Assembly: GCA_029706075.1 (NCBI GenBank)
Contig: JAINUG010000216.1
Span: 434,001-498,000 of the forward strand
Source: Aldrovandia affinis
Lineage: Eukaryota; Chordata; Actinopteri; Notacanthiformes; Halosauridae
Length of the DNA: 64,000 nt
Direction of reading: 5' to 3'
The notes beneath the pieces are model-generated. The model did not search any database, had not been told where the DNA came from, and saw nothing but the letters and a program-made list of their open reading frames with translations. The translations under genes and the position numbers were made by a program. Below, one piece after another: positions 12,201 to 23,431 of the stretch (its first letter is position 1; every line of letters starts with the position of its first letter).

Positions 12201-13975
12201 AACGTGTCAACATCTTGAATTCATCAATGCTTCCCCAACTTTAAACCAGTTAGGGAGGGCTCTGCTGACAGCTTCGTTTGTGTGTCTATTGTGATATTCT
12301 ATATGACAATGTTTTACTCCAATGGAACTGGTAAAAAAGGAACAAAGGCACGCTACCCATTCAGAAAATTGCGCTACATATTGCCCAGTTTTGCAACATT
12401 CACATTTATACGAACACAGATTTGCAAAGCCTGTGTTTAAGATGGACGTACAACGTGACATCACAAAACGTGGAAACTCACCCATTTATGTTGGCGGTGT
12501 CTTTCAGATGGTCGAGTCGATTAACTTTTGGCTCCTTTTAAAACACTGTCAAAAAAGTGACAATTTTAAGCAATAATAAAAATGTAAAAAAGAAATCCGC
12601 TACTTTGTGGAAGGCAAACCCAATGGCCCCAGCCCAGCCCCCGTTGGCCACACGAGACTGACACTGTTGCTATTTACTTGTAGAGTAGGGGGGCACGTTC
12701 AGTCATGTTTCTGACACCGATTATTTTCCCCACAGCGGGGAAGAAAAATGACAGCCAAAGCAGATAAAGCCGATACTGGCCGCTGTACGTACACCTTAGA
12801 CCGCTGTGCGCGTTATTATAACAGTCTCCTTTCCCCTCCCCTTCCTCTTGCTGTTTTTAGCTCTGTTCAACCAAAACAGTCTCGCGAGAAGGCAGATCGA
12901 AACACTTGAAGCGGGTGATCTCACAGACATTCTTATCTGGAATATTCTCGGTGTGATAGTGACAAATATAATTATATTCCGTACTGAGAGTATTTGGAGT
13001 CCTGGGTGGACCATGCATATATAAATGCGTATGTTTTAGCGATATGTTAACATATCTCGTAGCCGAACAATTAATATCCTACGAATTTTGGTATGAAATT
13101 TAATTGCTTCCATTCTTGTAGAATACTACACAATATCCCAAGTAGTTCGCTTAATCAATTTAACATTACATATTATTTTCTACTACTATACCCACATTCA
13201 AGTAATATGCATGTTCAAGTAATACGCAGTAGGCGTGCGCCAGAAGGATTTTTAGCACGGTTGGAAACTTAAAGGTTTAGTACTGCCCCCCTCTGGTCAA
13301 ATGGTTTCTTCGTAGTGCCTAAAGATACCTCTGTGAAGTTGGCACTCTAATCATCATACATTTTTTATATATCAAACGTTTGTGCCGTAAATATTTTCGT
13401 TTGAGCATTTATGTTTTTTTAGATATGAAAAATTATAGTTTTAGCAATCGTCGGGACCATACTGTAAGGTGGGACGTGGGTGGACTGGAGCAGAACTGAG
13501 ACAAAACGAGTTGGGGCGTTCCTGTTAACATTGTGTTTTAATGTATTTTTTAAACCCAGTTTCGCGCAACAATAGAATGCATACGTGAGTCGAAAGGTGT
13601 GTTGAAACTGTCACTGCGCCTCTGCTCTGCTTTTAATCAGAGCATCTCAGACATTGCACTTTCTAGCATGGCTAGCTAGCTAAACCAATGAGAACTAGAG
13701 GCTGCAGGCAACCTTGGAAGCTTCCAAGCTCCTTGCAACAAAAAAAACACTTTCCGAAGACTGTACAGAAAAGGACATCACTCCGTGTTTGCAAGTTTGG
13801 AGAAAAGCTCAGGGAGAGACATCAGTTTCCCACATTAGCGCCTATTTGGCGCACGCAACATGGCCACCACGCCATGTGGCATGACAAGTTTGATGTAATG
13901 TATCCCTAGGAAGTAACATTTTGAACCTGTTTGCCAAGTTTGGAGGTTATGCAAGCATCAGATAAGGAGAAATTC
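9261..13975. other. Long low-repeat stretch without recognisable genes
   Basis: Frames up to about 101 codons are present on both strands, but none shows splice-linked homology or a domain I can name. No terminal repeats were found. It could hold regulatory sequence, which I cannot judge without comparison to other fish. Confidence 0.4.
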
Positions 13976-14510
13976 AGAGTGGGTTCATAATTTGCTGCAA
14001 GGGCGTATACAAAGAGTAACAGTAGGCGGGTCGTATCTGACCTAGGTGCTGTGGGCAGTTTAGCAAACAGTTTGGAATTCACAAAGGTAATCCAAGATTA
14101 TTTAAACTAAATCGGTACCTGGTATGAAAGGTAAAAGGTATGAGGATAGACTTAAGGCGCTCAATATAAAGCTTAGTAAACGGGGGGGGGGGGGAGAGAT
14201 TTGATTGAGGTTTAAAATTCCTAAAAGGGATTAACAAAGGGACTACCAAAGATTTTGTCAAGACAAGTTTGGTTAGCAGAACAAAAGGCCACAGGTGGAA
14301 ATTAGTTAAAGGCAAATTCTGCACAGATATTAGGAAGTTTTTCTTTACACAGAGAGTTGTCAATGCCTGGAAGAGCTTGCCAGGTCAGGTAGTAGAGGCA
14401 GAAACACTTGGGCTATTCAAGTCCAGGCTAGATGCAGTACTACATACCTAGATGAGGACGTGATGAGCCTAGATGGGCTGAACAGCCCATTATCATTATG
14501 TATTCTAATG
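13976..14510 (+). mobile_element. CR1/Rex1 LINE 3' fragment, internally deleted
   Basis: It starts in the reverse transcriptase region (GTGGGTTCATAATTTGCTGC), jumps over most of the C-terminal coding region and continues to the typical 3' end with AGATGGGCTGAACAGCCCAT. A run of G at 14181-14194 replaces part of the coding sequence. The direct partners are the copies at 17607-21658 and 57313-58320. Confidence 0.85.
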
Positions 14511-14707
14511 TAAGTAACTGGCAAAATGTAGTGTGGGTCAAAGGAGGAAGAGCCACACACAGATTTCACGGGTATCTAAAAGCTGGACGCAAGCGACCAG
14601 CCACTAAATCTGAAAACAGACTAGGGAGCGGGGAAACAAAAGAAAACCCCAGGACAAACTCCACGGGAATATAAACAATAAACAATAGGGCATTGTGAAG
14701 TAAAACC

Positions 14708-15001
14708 TCAACATTTGCCCGACTCTCCGTCATAACCTGGAGGAAGTTGGATTTTAGGTTCACGAGGGGAGAGAAGTGCTTGTGAAACTGTATGATCCTC
14801 GGTAACCTGAATATGGGAAGCGATGGGGGTTTGCGCGTTAGCTAGTCGGGAACAGCTCTCCACTAATTCTCTCATAGAGCTTTCTATAGTGAACAATCTC
14901 GCATAAATCTCCTTTTGTTGCTCACTGGCGTCTGCTAGTTGGAAATGCAACTGTTGAATGGCCTCCGCTTGGTCGGCTAACAATGTTTGTTGTGCAGCCA
15001 C
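14708..15001 (-). pseudogene. Ty3-type gag fragment, copy 2
   Basis: This is a near-identical repeat of the fragment at 15008-15529, with the same 97 codons ending at GYDGESGKC before the junction to LTR sequence. The few substitutions (E for K, F for S, I for V) show slight divergence since the duplication. Confidence 0.8.
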
Positions 15002-15007
15002 AATAAA

Positions 15008-15529
15008 TTAGATATTCGTGATTTTTGCTGGCTCTGTCATGTTGACTTCTGTGTACTGTAGTGTGGGTCGAAGGAGGAAGAGCCACACGCAGATTTCACG
15101 GGTATCTAAAAGCTGGACGCAAGCGACCAGCCACCAAATCTGAAAACAGACTAGGAGCGGGAAACAAAAGAAAACCCCAGGACAAACTCCACGGGAATAT
15201 AAACAATAAACAATAGGACATTGTGAAGTAAAACCTCGACATTTGCCCGACTCTCCGTCATAACCTGGAGGAAGTTGGATTTTAGGTTCACGAGGGGAGA
15301 GAAGTGCTTGTGAAACTGTATGATCCTCGGTAACCTGAATATGGGAAGCGACGGGGGTTTGCGCGTTAGCTAGTCGGGAACAGCTCTCCACTAATTCTCT
15401 CATAGAGCTTTCTATAGTGGACAATCTTGCATAAATCTTCTTTTGTTGCTCACTGGCGTCTGCTAGTTGGAAATGCAACTGTTGAATGGCCTCCGCTTGG
15501 TCGGCTAACAATGTTTGTTGTGCAGCCAC
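15008..15529 (-). pseudogene. Ty3-type gag fragment, copy 1
   Basis: The frame has a coiled-coil-like start (AAQQTLLADQAEAIQQLHFQ) and a KIQLPPGYDGESGKCRGF block, which I recognise as the start of the capsid region in Ty3/gypsy Gag proteins. It breaks off after about 105 codons and runs into LTR sequence. An upstream ATG gives MTEPAKIT and meets a stop before this frame. It is a fragment and cannot make full Gag. Confidence 0.8.
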
Positions 15530-18112
15530 AATAAATTAGATACTCGTGATTTTTGCTGGCTCTGTCATGTTGACTTCTGTGTACTGTAGTGTGGGTCGAA
15601 GGAGGAAGAGCCACACGCAGATTTCACAGGTATCTTAAAGCTGGAGGCAAGCGACCAGCCACTAAATCTGAAAACAGACTAGGAGCGGGGAAACAAAAGA
15701 AAACCCCGGGACAAACTCCACGGGAATAAACACAACAGAAACAACCCTAGTAGGGCGAACGCTCCTCAACGTTGAAAACAAATAGCTATACTTTAGCTCT
15801 GGGGAATAATAGCCCCGACAAACAAAGAGTAGAGATAACTAATTAAGACCCCTCTCTCTTTAACTGAGAGAACCACAGAGTGGTAAGCTAACCCTTTGTT
15901 TGAAATAATATGAAGTACCCTCTCTCTTTAACTGAGAGACCACAGAGTGGAAAACTAACCCTTAGTTAGAAGTACCGGCTAGAGCGTAATAATGGTTTAC
16001 ACAGAAGCGTTTGTATGAGGAAAACGCAGAACTTAAATAGGAGGCGGAATGAGCACTGATAATCCACAGCTGGACGTGATCGGAAAACACACCGACGAAA
16101 GACCATATAAGGAAGGTGGCTATAACAATGATTCCTCACACAAAACCAAAGAAAACAAGCCATCACATGGTCAATCGCCCTCCAGCGGCTGAGCAAGGTA
16201 AAACCGTGACACAAAATAAAGGATATTTCCATATTGTGGTGTTTTGTTGATTGTGGAAAACGCTGTCTCAGGCGCCTCTAGAATCTCTCAATTGGGTTGA
16301 GATCTGGTGACGTTCATTGTATAAGGTTTACATCATCTTCATACTCATCAAACCATTCGGTGACCGCTCGCCACTCGTGCCCTGTGGTTAGGGGCATTGT
16401 CATACTGGAAGAGACCTCTCCCATCAGGATAGAAATGCTTCACCATCAGATGAAGGTGGTCACTTAGAATGGCTTGGTACTTAGAGGTGTTTGCCTTGCC
16501 CTCTAAGGGGTTGAGTTGGCCCAAACTATGCAAAGAAAATGCACCCCACACCAAAAGTGCCACCAGCACCCTTCATTTATGTTATCCTTTATTTTGGCAG
16601 TTACCTGTATACAGTAGACTCAATTTTTATTCCCACCCTTGATAAAGATGAACAAAAGAGATCATATAAAATAAAGGATACTAGTACTGAGGTATATTTT
16701 ATGCTCAAAAGAGCAGAAAATTCCAAACCTACGAAAGCAATTGTTCAGAAAAACATGTTTTATTAATATTTTGTCCAGAAAACATCTGGACATTAATTGT
16801 TCAATAACTATTCTTTTCAATTTAATCCAAGGGAAACAAATCTTCATAAATATACAACAAGTCATTGGAAGGTTATGGAACTATAGTGGCCTACAATGGT
16901 TTCCCAAGAGTATAAAAAGGAGGTAATACATGTTTGAAATACTGTGGTCAGCCATCATCATGGTGAAAGGCAAATAACTCCCTGAAAGCATCAGACAAAA
17001 GGGTATTGACCTCTACAGATCAGGAGATGGCTACTAAAAAAAACAACTTAAAAAAACACTAAAAAGTTAAAGATACCGTTTTCCACTGTTGTGTCAATTA
17101 TTAGGAAGTTTAAGGCCACTGGAACAGTGGGTAACCTTGCCCCCATGTGGTGAGAGATGGTTCAAGAGGCAAAAATAAATCCAAGGGGCACAGTTCAAGA
17201 TCTCTGAAAGAACCTGGAATCTTGGGGTTACAAGGCGTCTAAAGCTACCATTCGATGATGCCTACATGACAATTGCCTTTATGGCAGAGTTGCAAGAAGG
17301 AAGCCCCTTTTGAAGATTCACTGAAAAAGGCATATTGAATTGGCCAAACTACATCTGAACTACAATTGGAACCGTGTCTTGTGGTCAGATGAAACATAAA
17401 TCGAGCTTTTTGGACATGCACATCAGTGTTACGTTTGGCATCCAAAGATAATGTTGAAAAGCACCTCATGCCTATGGTGAAAACATGGCATGTACCAAGA
17501 CATTTTGTCAAAAAACCTTGTTCCCTCTGTCAGGAAGCTACACCTTGACTAGAGATGGACCTTCCAAGAAGACAACGATCCCAAACATACATCAAAGCAA
17601 CTAAGTTGCGTGTTCATGCTTTGCCTGACGGGATTGCTACGTCATATGTGCTGAGAGTTTGAGCGGATTGTTTGTTGCTGTCGGGATATCATTTGGATTG
17701 TGTTTGTATTGTTGCTTAGGGTTCGGCGTTTTATCATCAGAAAGGTAAAGGGATAAAAGATTTGCTCTTAAGGTAAACGTTTGTCGCCGTTAGGGGACAG
17801 AGAGGGAATTTTCCATTTTTTCCCCGTCTAGCTTCGGAAAGCTTGTTAAAAAGTTACCGATTTGTATTACACCCAGCAGACGCGAGGTTTTTTGTGTTTT
17901 TTTGCCCTCTCAAGAGCAAATCCAAGAGTAGGGAAATATACTATAGCTAACTAGCTTTTGTTGGCTTAAATTGACATTTAATTGTTGTATTTCAAGCGTA
18001 GAGTGTATAGCCGTTTCGGTTGGCTGCTACCAGCGCTCTTGCTACAGAAACCGGACCGAAAGTTTTTTAATTTGCTTTAAGTGTTGTTTCCATTTAGTGC
18101 GAGTGCTGTAGA

Positions 18113-18265
18113 ATGATTGCGTTTCTGGAAGAAGACTTCCAGGAGGGTTTCATCTGTGACAGATGCCAGCTTGTGAAGCATCTCGAGAGCAAGATCCTTG
18201 ATCTCGAAGCCCAACTTGTTGGTCTCGACTGCCCTGCAGAATTTCTGCAGAGTTCCAGGAACTAA
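18113..18265 (+). pseudogene. LINE ORF1 N-terminal segment
   Basis: The ATG at 18113 opens 50 codons with EEDFQEGFICDRCQLVKHLE and a short heptad-like stretch SKILDLEAQL, then a stop. It is out of frame with the esterase segment downstream, so ORF1 is broken between 18265 and 18349. Confidence 0.6.
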
Positions 18266-18348
18266 TTAGTACACCCTTTAGAGAGTTAGCCTGCAAGCTG
18301 AAGCAGGGTAGGGGGGAGACTCTAGAGCAGGTAGGGAGAGAGAGTTGG

Positions 18349-19060
18349 GTGATGGTAGGACGCCAGCGTAGAAAAGGGTGCGCACATGCAGTGGCGGCAT
18401 CTCCAGAGATTGTGGTATCCAACCGATTCCAGCCCTTGCAGGAAGAGGATCTGGCCCAGCCGTCTGTGAGCGGGAGGACTGATGAGCCCCAGGGCACCCT
18501 GGTGGCCAAGCCACCCAGGAAAAGGGAGTTAATTGTAGTGGGGGATTCAATCATTAGAGGTGTAGACAGTATAGTCTGTTTGCGGGAAAAGGAATCTCGC
18601 ATGGCATGTTGCCTGCCTGTTGCTCAGGTTGGAGATCTCCTGGAACACGTGGACAAGCTCCTGGCCAGAGCAGGGGTGGATCCAGTGGTCATGGTCCATG
18701 TTGGAACCAGTGACATAGGTAAGGGTAGGTTTGAGGTTCTGCAGGACAAATGTATAGAATTAGGAACAAAGTTAAGGGGCAGAACCTCCACAGTGGTCTC
18801 TGGAATTCTGCCAGTACCACGTGCTAGCAAAGGCAAGCATAATTTTATATGGAGATTTAACACGTGGCTACAAACCTGGTGCAGGAAAGAGGGGTACAGG
18901 TTTATGGGGGACTGGGACTCCTTTTGGAACAGGGGTGACCTGTACAAGTGGGACGGGTTACACTTGAACCGGAGGGGTACAGATGCATTGGGCCAGCATA
19001 TGCTTAGGGTAGCGGAGGAATATTTAAACTGGGGACTGGGGGGGCAGGGAGGGAAATTAG
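18349..19060 (+). pseudogene. LINE ORF1 esterase-like (SGNH) domain
   Basis: The segment encodes an SGNH-hydrolase-like domain known from ORF1 of CR1-group LINEs. Visible blocks are VVGDSIIRGVDS (nucleophile serine), VHVGTSDIGKG (the usual N of GTND replaced by S) and DGLHLNRRGTDALG (Asp-x-x-His). The frame stays open for about 230 codons, but the N-terminal part is in another frame, and the substitution in block III may harm the oxyanion hole. Confidence 0.8.
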
Positions 19061-19246
19061 TAGTAGTAGTATTATGGATAGGGAGGTACAGACTGCCCAG
19101 ATGGAAGATACCAGGGCGGAGTATAATAAATCTGAGGATATCATTAATAAAGATTTTTTAGATCATAATGTGAATAGAGGTGGTTCAGCACACTCAGGTC
19201 TGGAGGGGAAGGACAACGTAAGTGTGAGTAAGGCTCTGAAGCTCAT

Positions 19247-19540
19247 GTGTTTAAATGCGAGAAGCATAAAAAAAAATTTTTGGAACTGGAGGCTGTCATG
19301 TTGAATGGGGGTTATGACATTGTTGGGATTACTGAGACATGGCTTGGCGCAGCGGATGGGGAGGAATATAATGTAGAGGGGTACAAATTGTTTAGGAAGG
19401 ATAGAACTAATAAAAGAGGAGGGGGAGTGGCCCTTTATGTGAAAGACAATCTTAATGTGCAGGAAATTCCAGATATAAACTCATTTGTTTCTTGTGAGGA
19501 CATCTGGATTAGATTATTGGGAGATCGTGAGAAGGGCCTT
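19247..19540 (+). pseudogene. LINE ORF2 endonuclease N-terminal part
   Basis: The frame shows YDIVGITETWLG and RRGGGVALYVK-type blocks (here KRGGGVALYVKDNL), typical of the APE endonuclease of CR1 and Rex1. After WIRLLGDREKGL the sequence passes directly to the pre-reverse-transcriptase region (KNKEGTLVYNNKDIANTLN). The catalytic C-terminal half, including the SDH motif, is deleted. Confidence 0.8.
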
Positions 19541-19699
19541 AATATAAAAGTTAAGGATGAGGTTAAGTGCATTAAGAATAAGGAAGGAACTTTGGTTTAT
19601 AATAATAAGGATATTGCAAACACACTAAACAGTTACTTTGTGGAGAGCTTTACTAGAGAAGAGGTTATAAATATGCCAAAATGTATAGACAAGGTACAG

Positions 19700-21396
19700 A
19701 ATGTTTTGGAGGACTTAGAAGTACTACAAAAACTACAAAAACTATAAAACCAAATAAGGCAGCAGGCCCGGATGGCATATATCCCAGAGTACTCAAAGAA
19801 CTTGGGGAAATTATATATAAACCATTGACAGATATTTTCATTCAATCCATAATCACTGGAGAAATACCAGATGACTGGAAGCAGGGTAGTATAATTCCAA
19901 TATATAAGAAGGGGGACCGTTCTGACCCAGGGAACTATAGGCCTGTCAGTTTAACTTGCATCGCATGTAAAATGCTGGAATGTATTATTAGGGATAAGTT
20001 GGAATCATTCTTGAAAAATAATAGTATTTTAAGGGAGAGCCAACATGGTTTTCTCAAGGGAGGTCATGCCTAACAAACCTCCTGGACTTTTCGAAGAGGC
20101 TACAAAGTGTGTTGACCTGAACCAGGCTTATGATATTATATATTTGGACTTTCAGAAAGCATTTGACAAGGTACCACATGAGAGGCTCATTGCTAAAATG
20201 AATTCAGTAGGGATTGCAGGAGTAGTTTCCGAGTGGGTTCATAATTGACTGCAAGGGCGAATACAAAGAGTAACAGTAGGTGGGGCCGTATCTGACCTCG
20301 GTGCTGTGGGCAGTGGTGTCCTGCAGGGATCGGTGCTGGGACCTCTGCTCTTCCTTATTTACATAAATGATCTTGATATGGACGTTAGTAGCAAAATAGT
20401 TAAATTTTCAGATGATACTTGGGGGTTTGGCAAACAGTTTGGAATCGACTAAAGTAATCCAAGATGATTTAAACAAAATCCCCAAATGGGCAGATACATG
20501 GCAGATGACGTTCAATATTGCTAAATGTTAAGTTATGCATGTGGGAAATAAAAACATTAGACAGGAGTATTTTATGGGAGGAGAAAAGTTAGTAGGTGTT
20601 CAATTTGAAAAGGACTTAGGACTTTGGACTTTCAGAAAGCATTTGACAAGGTACCAGTGAACGGGCATGATGCTGGCTCATTGCTAAAATGAATTCAGTA
20701 GGAATTGCAGGAGAATACACCCTAGTTTCAGGGCACACACACCAGTGGGTTCATAATCTTTGACTACAAGAAACCGGGCGAATACAAAGAGTAACAGTAG
20801 GTGGGGCCGTATCTGACCTCGGTGCTGTGGGCAGTGGTGTCCTGCAGGGATCGGTGCTGGGACCTCTGCTTTTCTTCCTTATTTACATGGGAAATAAAAA
20901 CATTAGACAGGAGTATTTTATGGGAGCAAGAGAAAAGTTAGTAGGTGTTCAATTTGAAAAGGACTTAGGAATTGTAGTTGATGAAAGCCTATCTGCATCA
21001 AAGCAGTGTGCTACAGCAGTGCACACAAGAAAAAGCCAACAGCATGCTGGGATACATAGCAAAAAGTTATGAGTATAAAACAAAGGAGGTTATATTAATG
21101 TTATATAATGCCTTTGTCAGACCCGAAAAGTATAAACTCCCGAAGTGCAGAATACTGTGTGCAGTTCTGGGACACAGGGAGCAGAACTACAAGAAAGATA
21201 TAAAGAAGCTCTTGAAAAAGTCCAAAGAAGAGCAACTAAACTGATACCTGGTATGAAAGGTAAAAATTATGATGATAGACTTAAGGCACTCAATCTATTT
21301 AAACTTAGCAAATGGAGACTTAGGGGGGATTTGATTGAGGTTTTTAAATTCCTAAAAGGGATTAACAAAGTAAAATACCAGAGATTTTTAAGATAA
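19700..21396 (+). pseudogene. LINE ORF2 reverse transcriptase, broken and partly duplicated
   Basis: Blocks in order are NKAAGPDGIYPRVLKEL, WKQGSIIPIYKKGDRSDPGN, YRPVSLT, YLDFQKAFDKVPHERL and [16 protein letters not shown], all standard RT motifs of CR1-like LINEs. Frames shift several times. The YADD region reads FSDD at about 20408. A second copy of the KAFDKV to LLFLIY region follows at 20625-20890, after which the thumb and C-terminal regions ([25 protein letters not shown]) continue. Confidence 0.85.
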
Positions 21397-21742
21397 GTGG
21401 GGTCAGCAGAACAAGAGGCCACAGGTGGAAATTAGTTAAAGGCTAATTCCGCACAGATATTAGGAAGTTTTTCTTTACACAGAGAGTTGTCAATGCCTGG
21501 AACAGCTTGCCAGGTCAGGTAGTAGAGGCAGAAACGCTTGGGCTATTCAAGTCCAGGCTAGATGTAGTACTAGATACTCTTTAGATTAGGACATGATGAG
21601 CCTAGATGGGCCGAACGGCCCGTTCTCATCATTATGTATTCTTATGTTCTTATGTTCTTAAGTAATAGTTGACAGAGCACAAGATCAGTGTCCTAACGTG
21701 GTCATCTCAGTCTCCAGACCTTAATCCAATTTAACATTTGTG

Positions 21743-22920
21743 CTGGACCCCCACCAGTCCGGCTTCAGACCTGGCCACTCGACAGAAACTGCTCTCCTCT
21801 CAGTCAATGAGGCACTTCACACCGCACAAGCAGCCTCCCTCTCCTCCATCCTGATCCTGTTGGATCTCTCGGCTGCCTTCGACACTGTGGAGCACTCCTG
21901 TCCTCCCTGGCAGCTATGGGGATCTGCGGTACAGCCCTCACCTGGATTGAATCCTACCTCTCCGGCCGCTCCTTCCAGGTCGCCTGGGCTGGTAAAGTAT
22001 CACCGCCTCGCTTCCTCCCCACCGGGGTTCCACAGGGCTCAGTCCTCAGTCCCCTTCTCTTCTCTCTGTACACCCGATCCCTTGGCTCTGTAATCTCTGC
22101 CCACGGCCTATCCTACCATTGTTATGCTGATGACTCAACTCTTTCTCTCCTTCTCCCCATCAGACACTCAGGTCTCGACCCGCATCTCTGCTTGCCTGAG
22201 GGACATTCAGAGCTGGATGGACAGCTCTAAACTCTCCTCATCTTGATTTCTCCATTTCTCTAGGTGACACCTTGGTGACATCATCACCCTGCGCAAAGAA
22301 TCTCAATGTGGTGATGGACAACAGGCTGTCCCTGTCAACAAACATCGCAGCAGTAAGCGGGGCGTGCAGATTCTTCCTGTATAACATCAGGAGAATCCGT
22401 CCCTTCCTTACCACGTACTCTGGTCCAAGCAATGGCTCCTGGTCCAAGCAATGGTACTGTCCCGCTTGGACTACTGCAACTCGCTTCTGGCTGGCCTTCC
22501 AGCATCTGCCATCAGACCCCTGCAACTCATCCAGAACGCTGCAGCCCGTCTGGTCTACAACCTTCCCAGACACTCCCATGTCACCCCCCTGCTCACTACC
22601 CTCCACTGGCTGCCTGTTATAACTCACATCAAATTCAAAACATTGGTCCTCACATACCAGGCAGTCAAGGGATCTGCCCCAACATACCTCCTCAAGATCT
22701 TCAAACCCTACACACCTGCCAGAACACTCCGTTCTGCTACCTCCGGACTCCTGGCGCCTCCCCCCCTCCGCACCTGTACTTCCCGGTCACGTCTCCTGTC
22801 GGTTCTGGCTCCTCGATGATGGAATGACCTTCCCGTGGAAGTCAGAACAGCCGAGACCCTGGCCATCTTCAAGCGACGACTAAAGACTCACCTCTTCAGG
22901 GTGCACCTCTCCCTGTAGTC
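21743..22920 (+). pseudogene. L2 reverse transcriptase fragment
   Basis: The product is split over at least three frames. Readable blocks are [77 protein letters not shown], and WNDLPVEVRTAETLAIFKRR as the C-terminus. These follow the order expected for L2. Frameshifts and the lost N-terminus rule out function. Confidence 0.85.
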
Positions 22921-23168
22921 CGGTTTGGTAACTTAGGGACATAGCTGTTTAGTATTGCACTCATGTCTACTTGTTTATGTATTGTATTAGGTTTAGGCAT
23001 TATTTCGCCGATATTTTCCGCACTGATTGTTTTATTGCTGCCTTTGAATTGTGGCTACAGATTTACCTACAGGGTCCTAGTTTATATGGGGTCATACTAT
23101 ATGGTTGCTCTAGCACCTGGAATTGTACTTCCCTCTAGGGTGGCTTTCAGCAAAACTGTTCTTGATTT
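21743..23168 (+). mobile_element. L2-clade LINE, 5' truncated and lacking its 3' tail
   Basis: It begins in the RT domain (LDPHQSGFRPGHSTETALLS), passes the YADD box (CYADDST) near 22120-22140 and the DYCNSLLAGLP region, and ends in a 3' UTR also present at 23950-24160. The usual L2 tail, GGATAAGAGCGTCTGC plus TGTAA repeats, is missing here although present in the second copy. Retrotransposition starts at the tail, so the tail was probably deleted later. Confidence 0.85.
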
Positions 23169-23431
23169 TTCTGGGAAAAAATATATAATTTGTGAATCGT
23201 TGATTGTGGTTCGTGCCAATGCATTATTATTAAGGAGTATAATTTTCTTCATTTTGTGAGCATAAAATAAAGCTCATTACTTATAGTTTATTTTATACGC
23301 TCTCTTTTGTTCATCTTTATCAAGGGTGTGAATAAAAAATGTATGCAGTTTTATATTTCAATGCACTCTGAAATTAAAGCATAGAACAAATAAACAATTG
23401 GAGATCAAAATAAATAATGGAATTGTTTTGT

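Larger units (their letters stand above)
14527..16211 (-). mobile_element. Rearranged Ty3/gypsy-type element with triplicated LTR/gag structure
   Basis: Flanks are CAAAA at 14522-14526 and 16212-16216, a 5-bp target duplication. Read on the minus strand, a complete LTR (16211-15585, TGTCACGG to ACTACA) is followed by gag sequence, then a partial LTR, gag again, and a partial LTR ending at 14527. The partial LTR/gag unit has a period of 528-530 bp (left ends 14527, 15057, 15585). No protease, reverse transcriptase or integrase is present. A related solo LTR is at 45258-49635. Confidence 0.85.
14513..16607 (-). mobile_element. Tc1-like element (family A), split by a Ty3-type element
   Basis: The left end AAGTAACTGGCAAAA (14513-14526) continues at 16212 with AAAATAAAGG and ends GGCAGTTACCTG at 16607. 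The same family occurs at 36903-37305. Between the halves sits the LTR element 14527-16211 with a CAAAA duplication. The remaining interior (16240-16580) is a decayed transposase segment on the minus strand. Confidence 0.75.
17607..21658 (+). mobile_element. CR1/Rex1-type non-LTR retrotransposon, long but defective
   Basis: A candidate target duplication TAAGT lies at 17602-17606 and 21659-21663. The 5' UTR covers about 17607-18112. ORF1 has an N-terminal CDRC segment and an esterase-like domain. ORF2 has the start of an APE-type endonuclease, a deletion, and reverse transcriptase blocks. The 3' end has the GATGGGCCGAACGGCCCG palindrome and a TTATGTTC tail. The part at 20140-20940 is duplicated with short foreign inserts. 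It cannot encode a working ORF2. Confidence 0.9.
16612..23347 (+). mobile_element. Tc1 element B, split by a CR1/Rex1 LINE and an L2 LINE
   Basis: The left end is CAGTAGACTCAATTTTTATT followed by CCACCCTTGATAAAGATG. The inverted right end is near 23275-23347 (CATCTTTATCAAGGGTGTGA). The transposase frame is decayed at 16960-17600 and ends in GACAACGATCCCAAACATAC, the DNDPKHT block. It resumes after the LINE at 21664, where the SPDLNPI block is readable at about 21707-21735, then is cut again by L2 (21743-23168). The right boundary is approximate. Confidence 0.8.
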
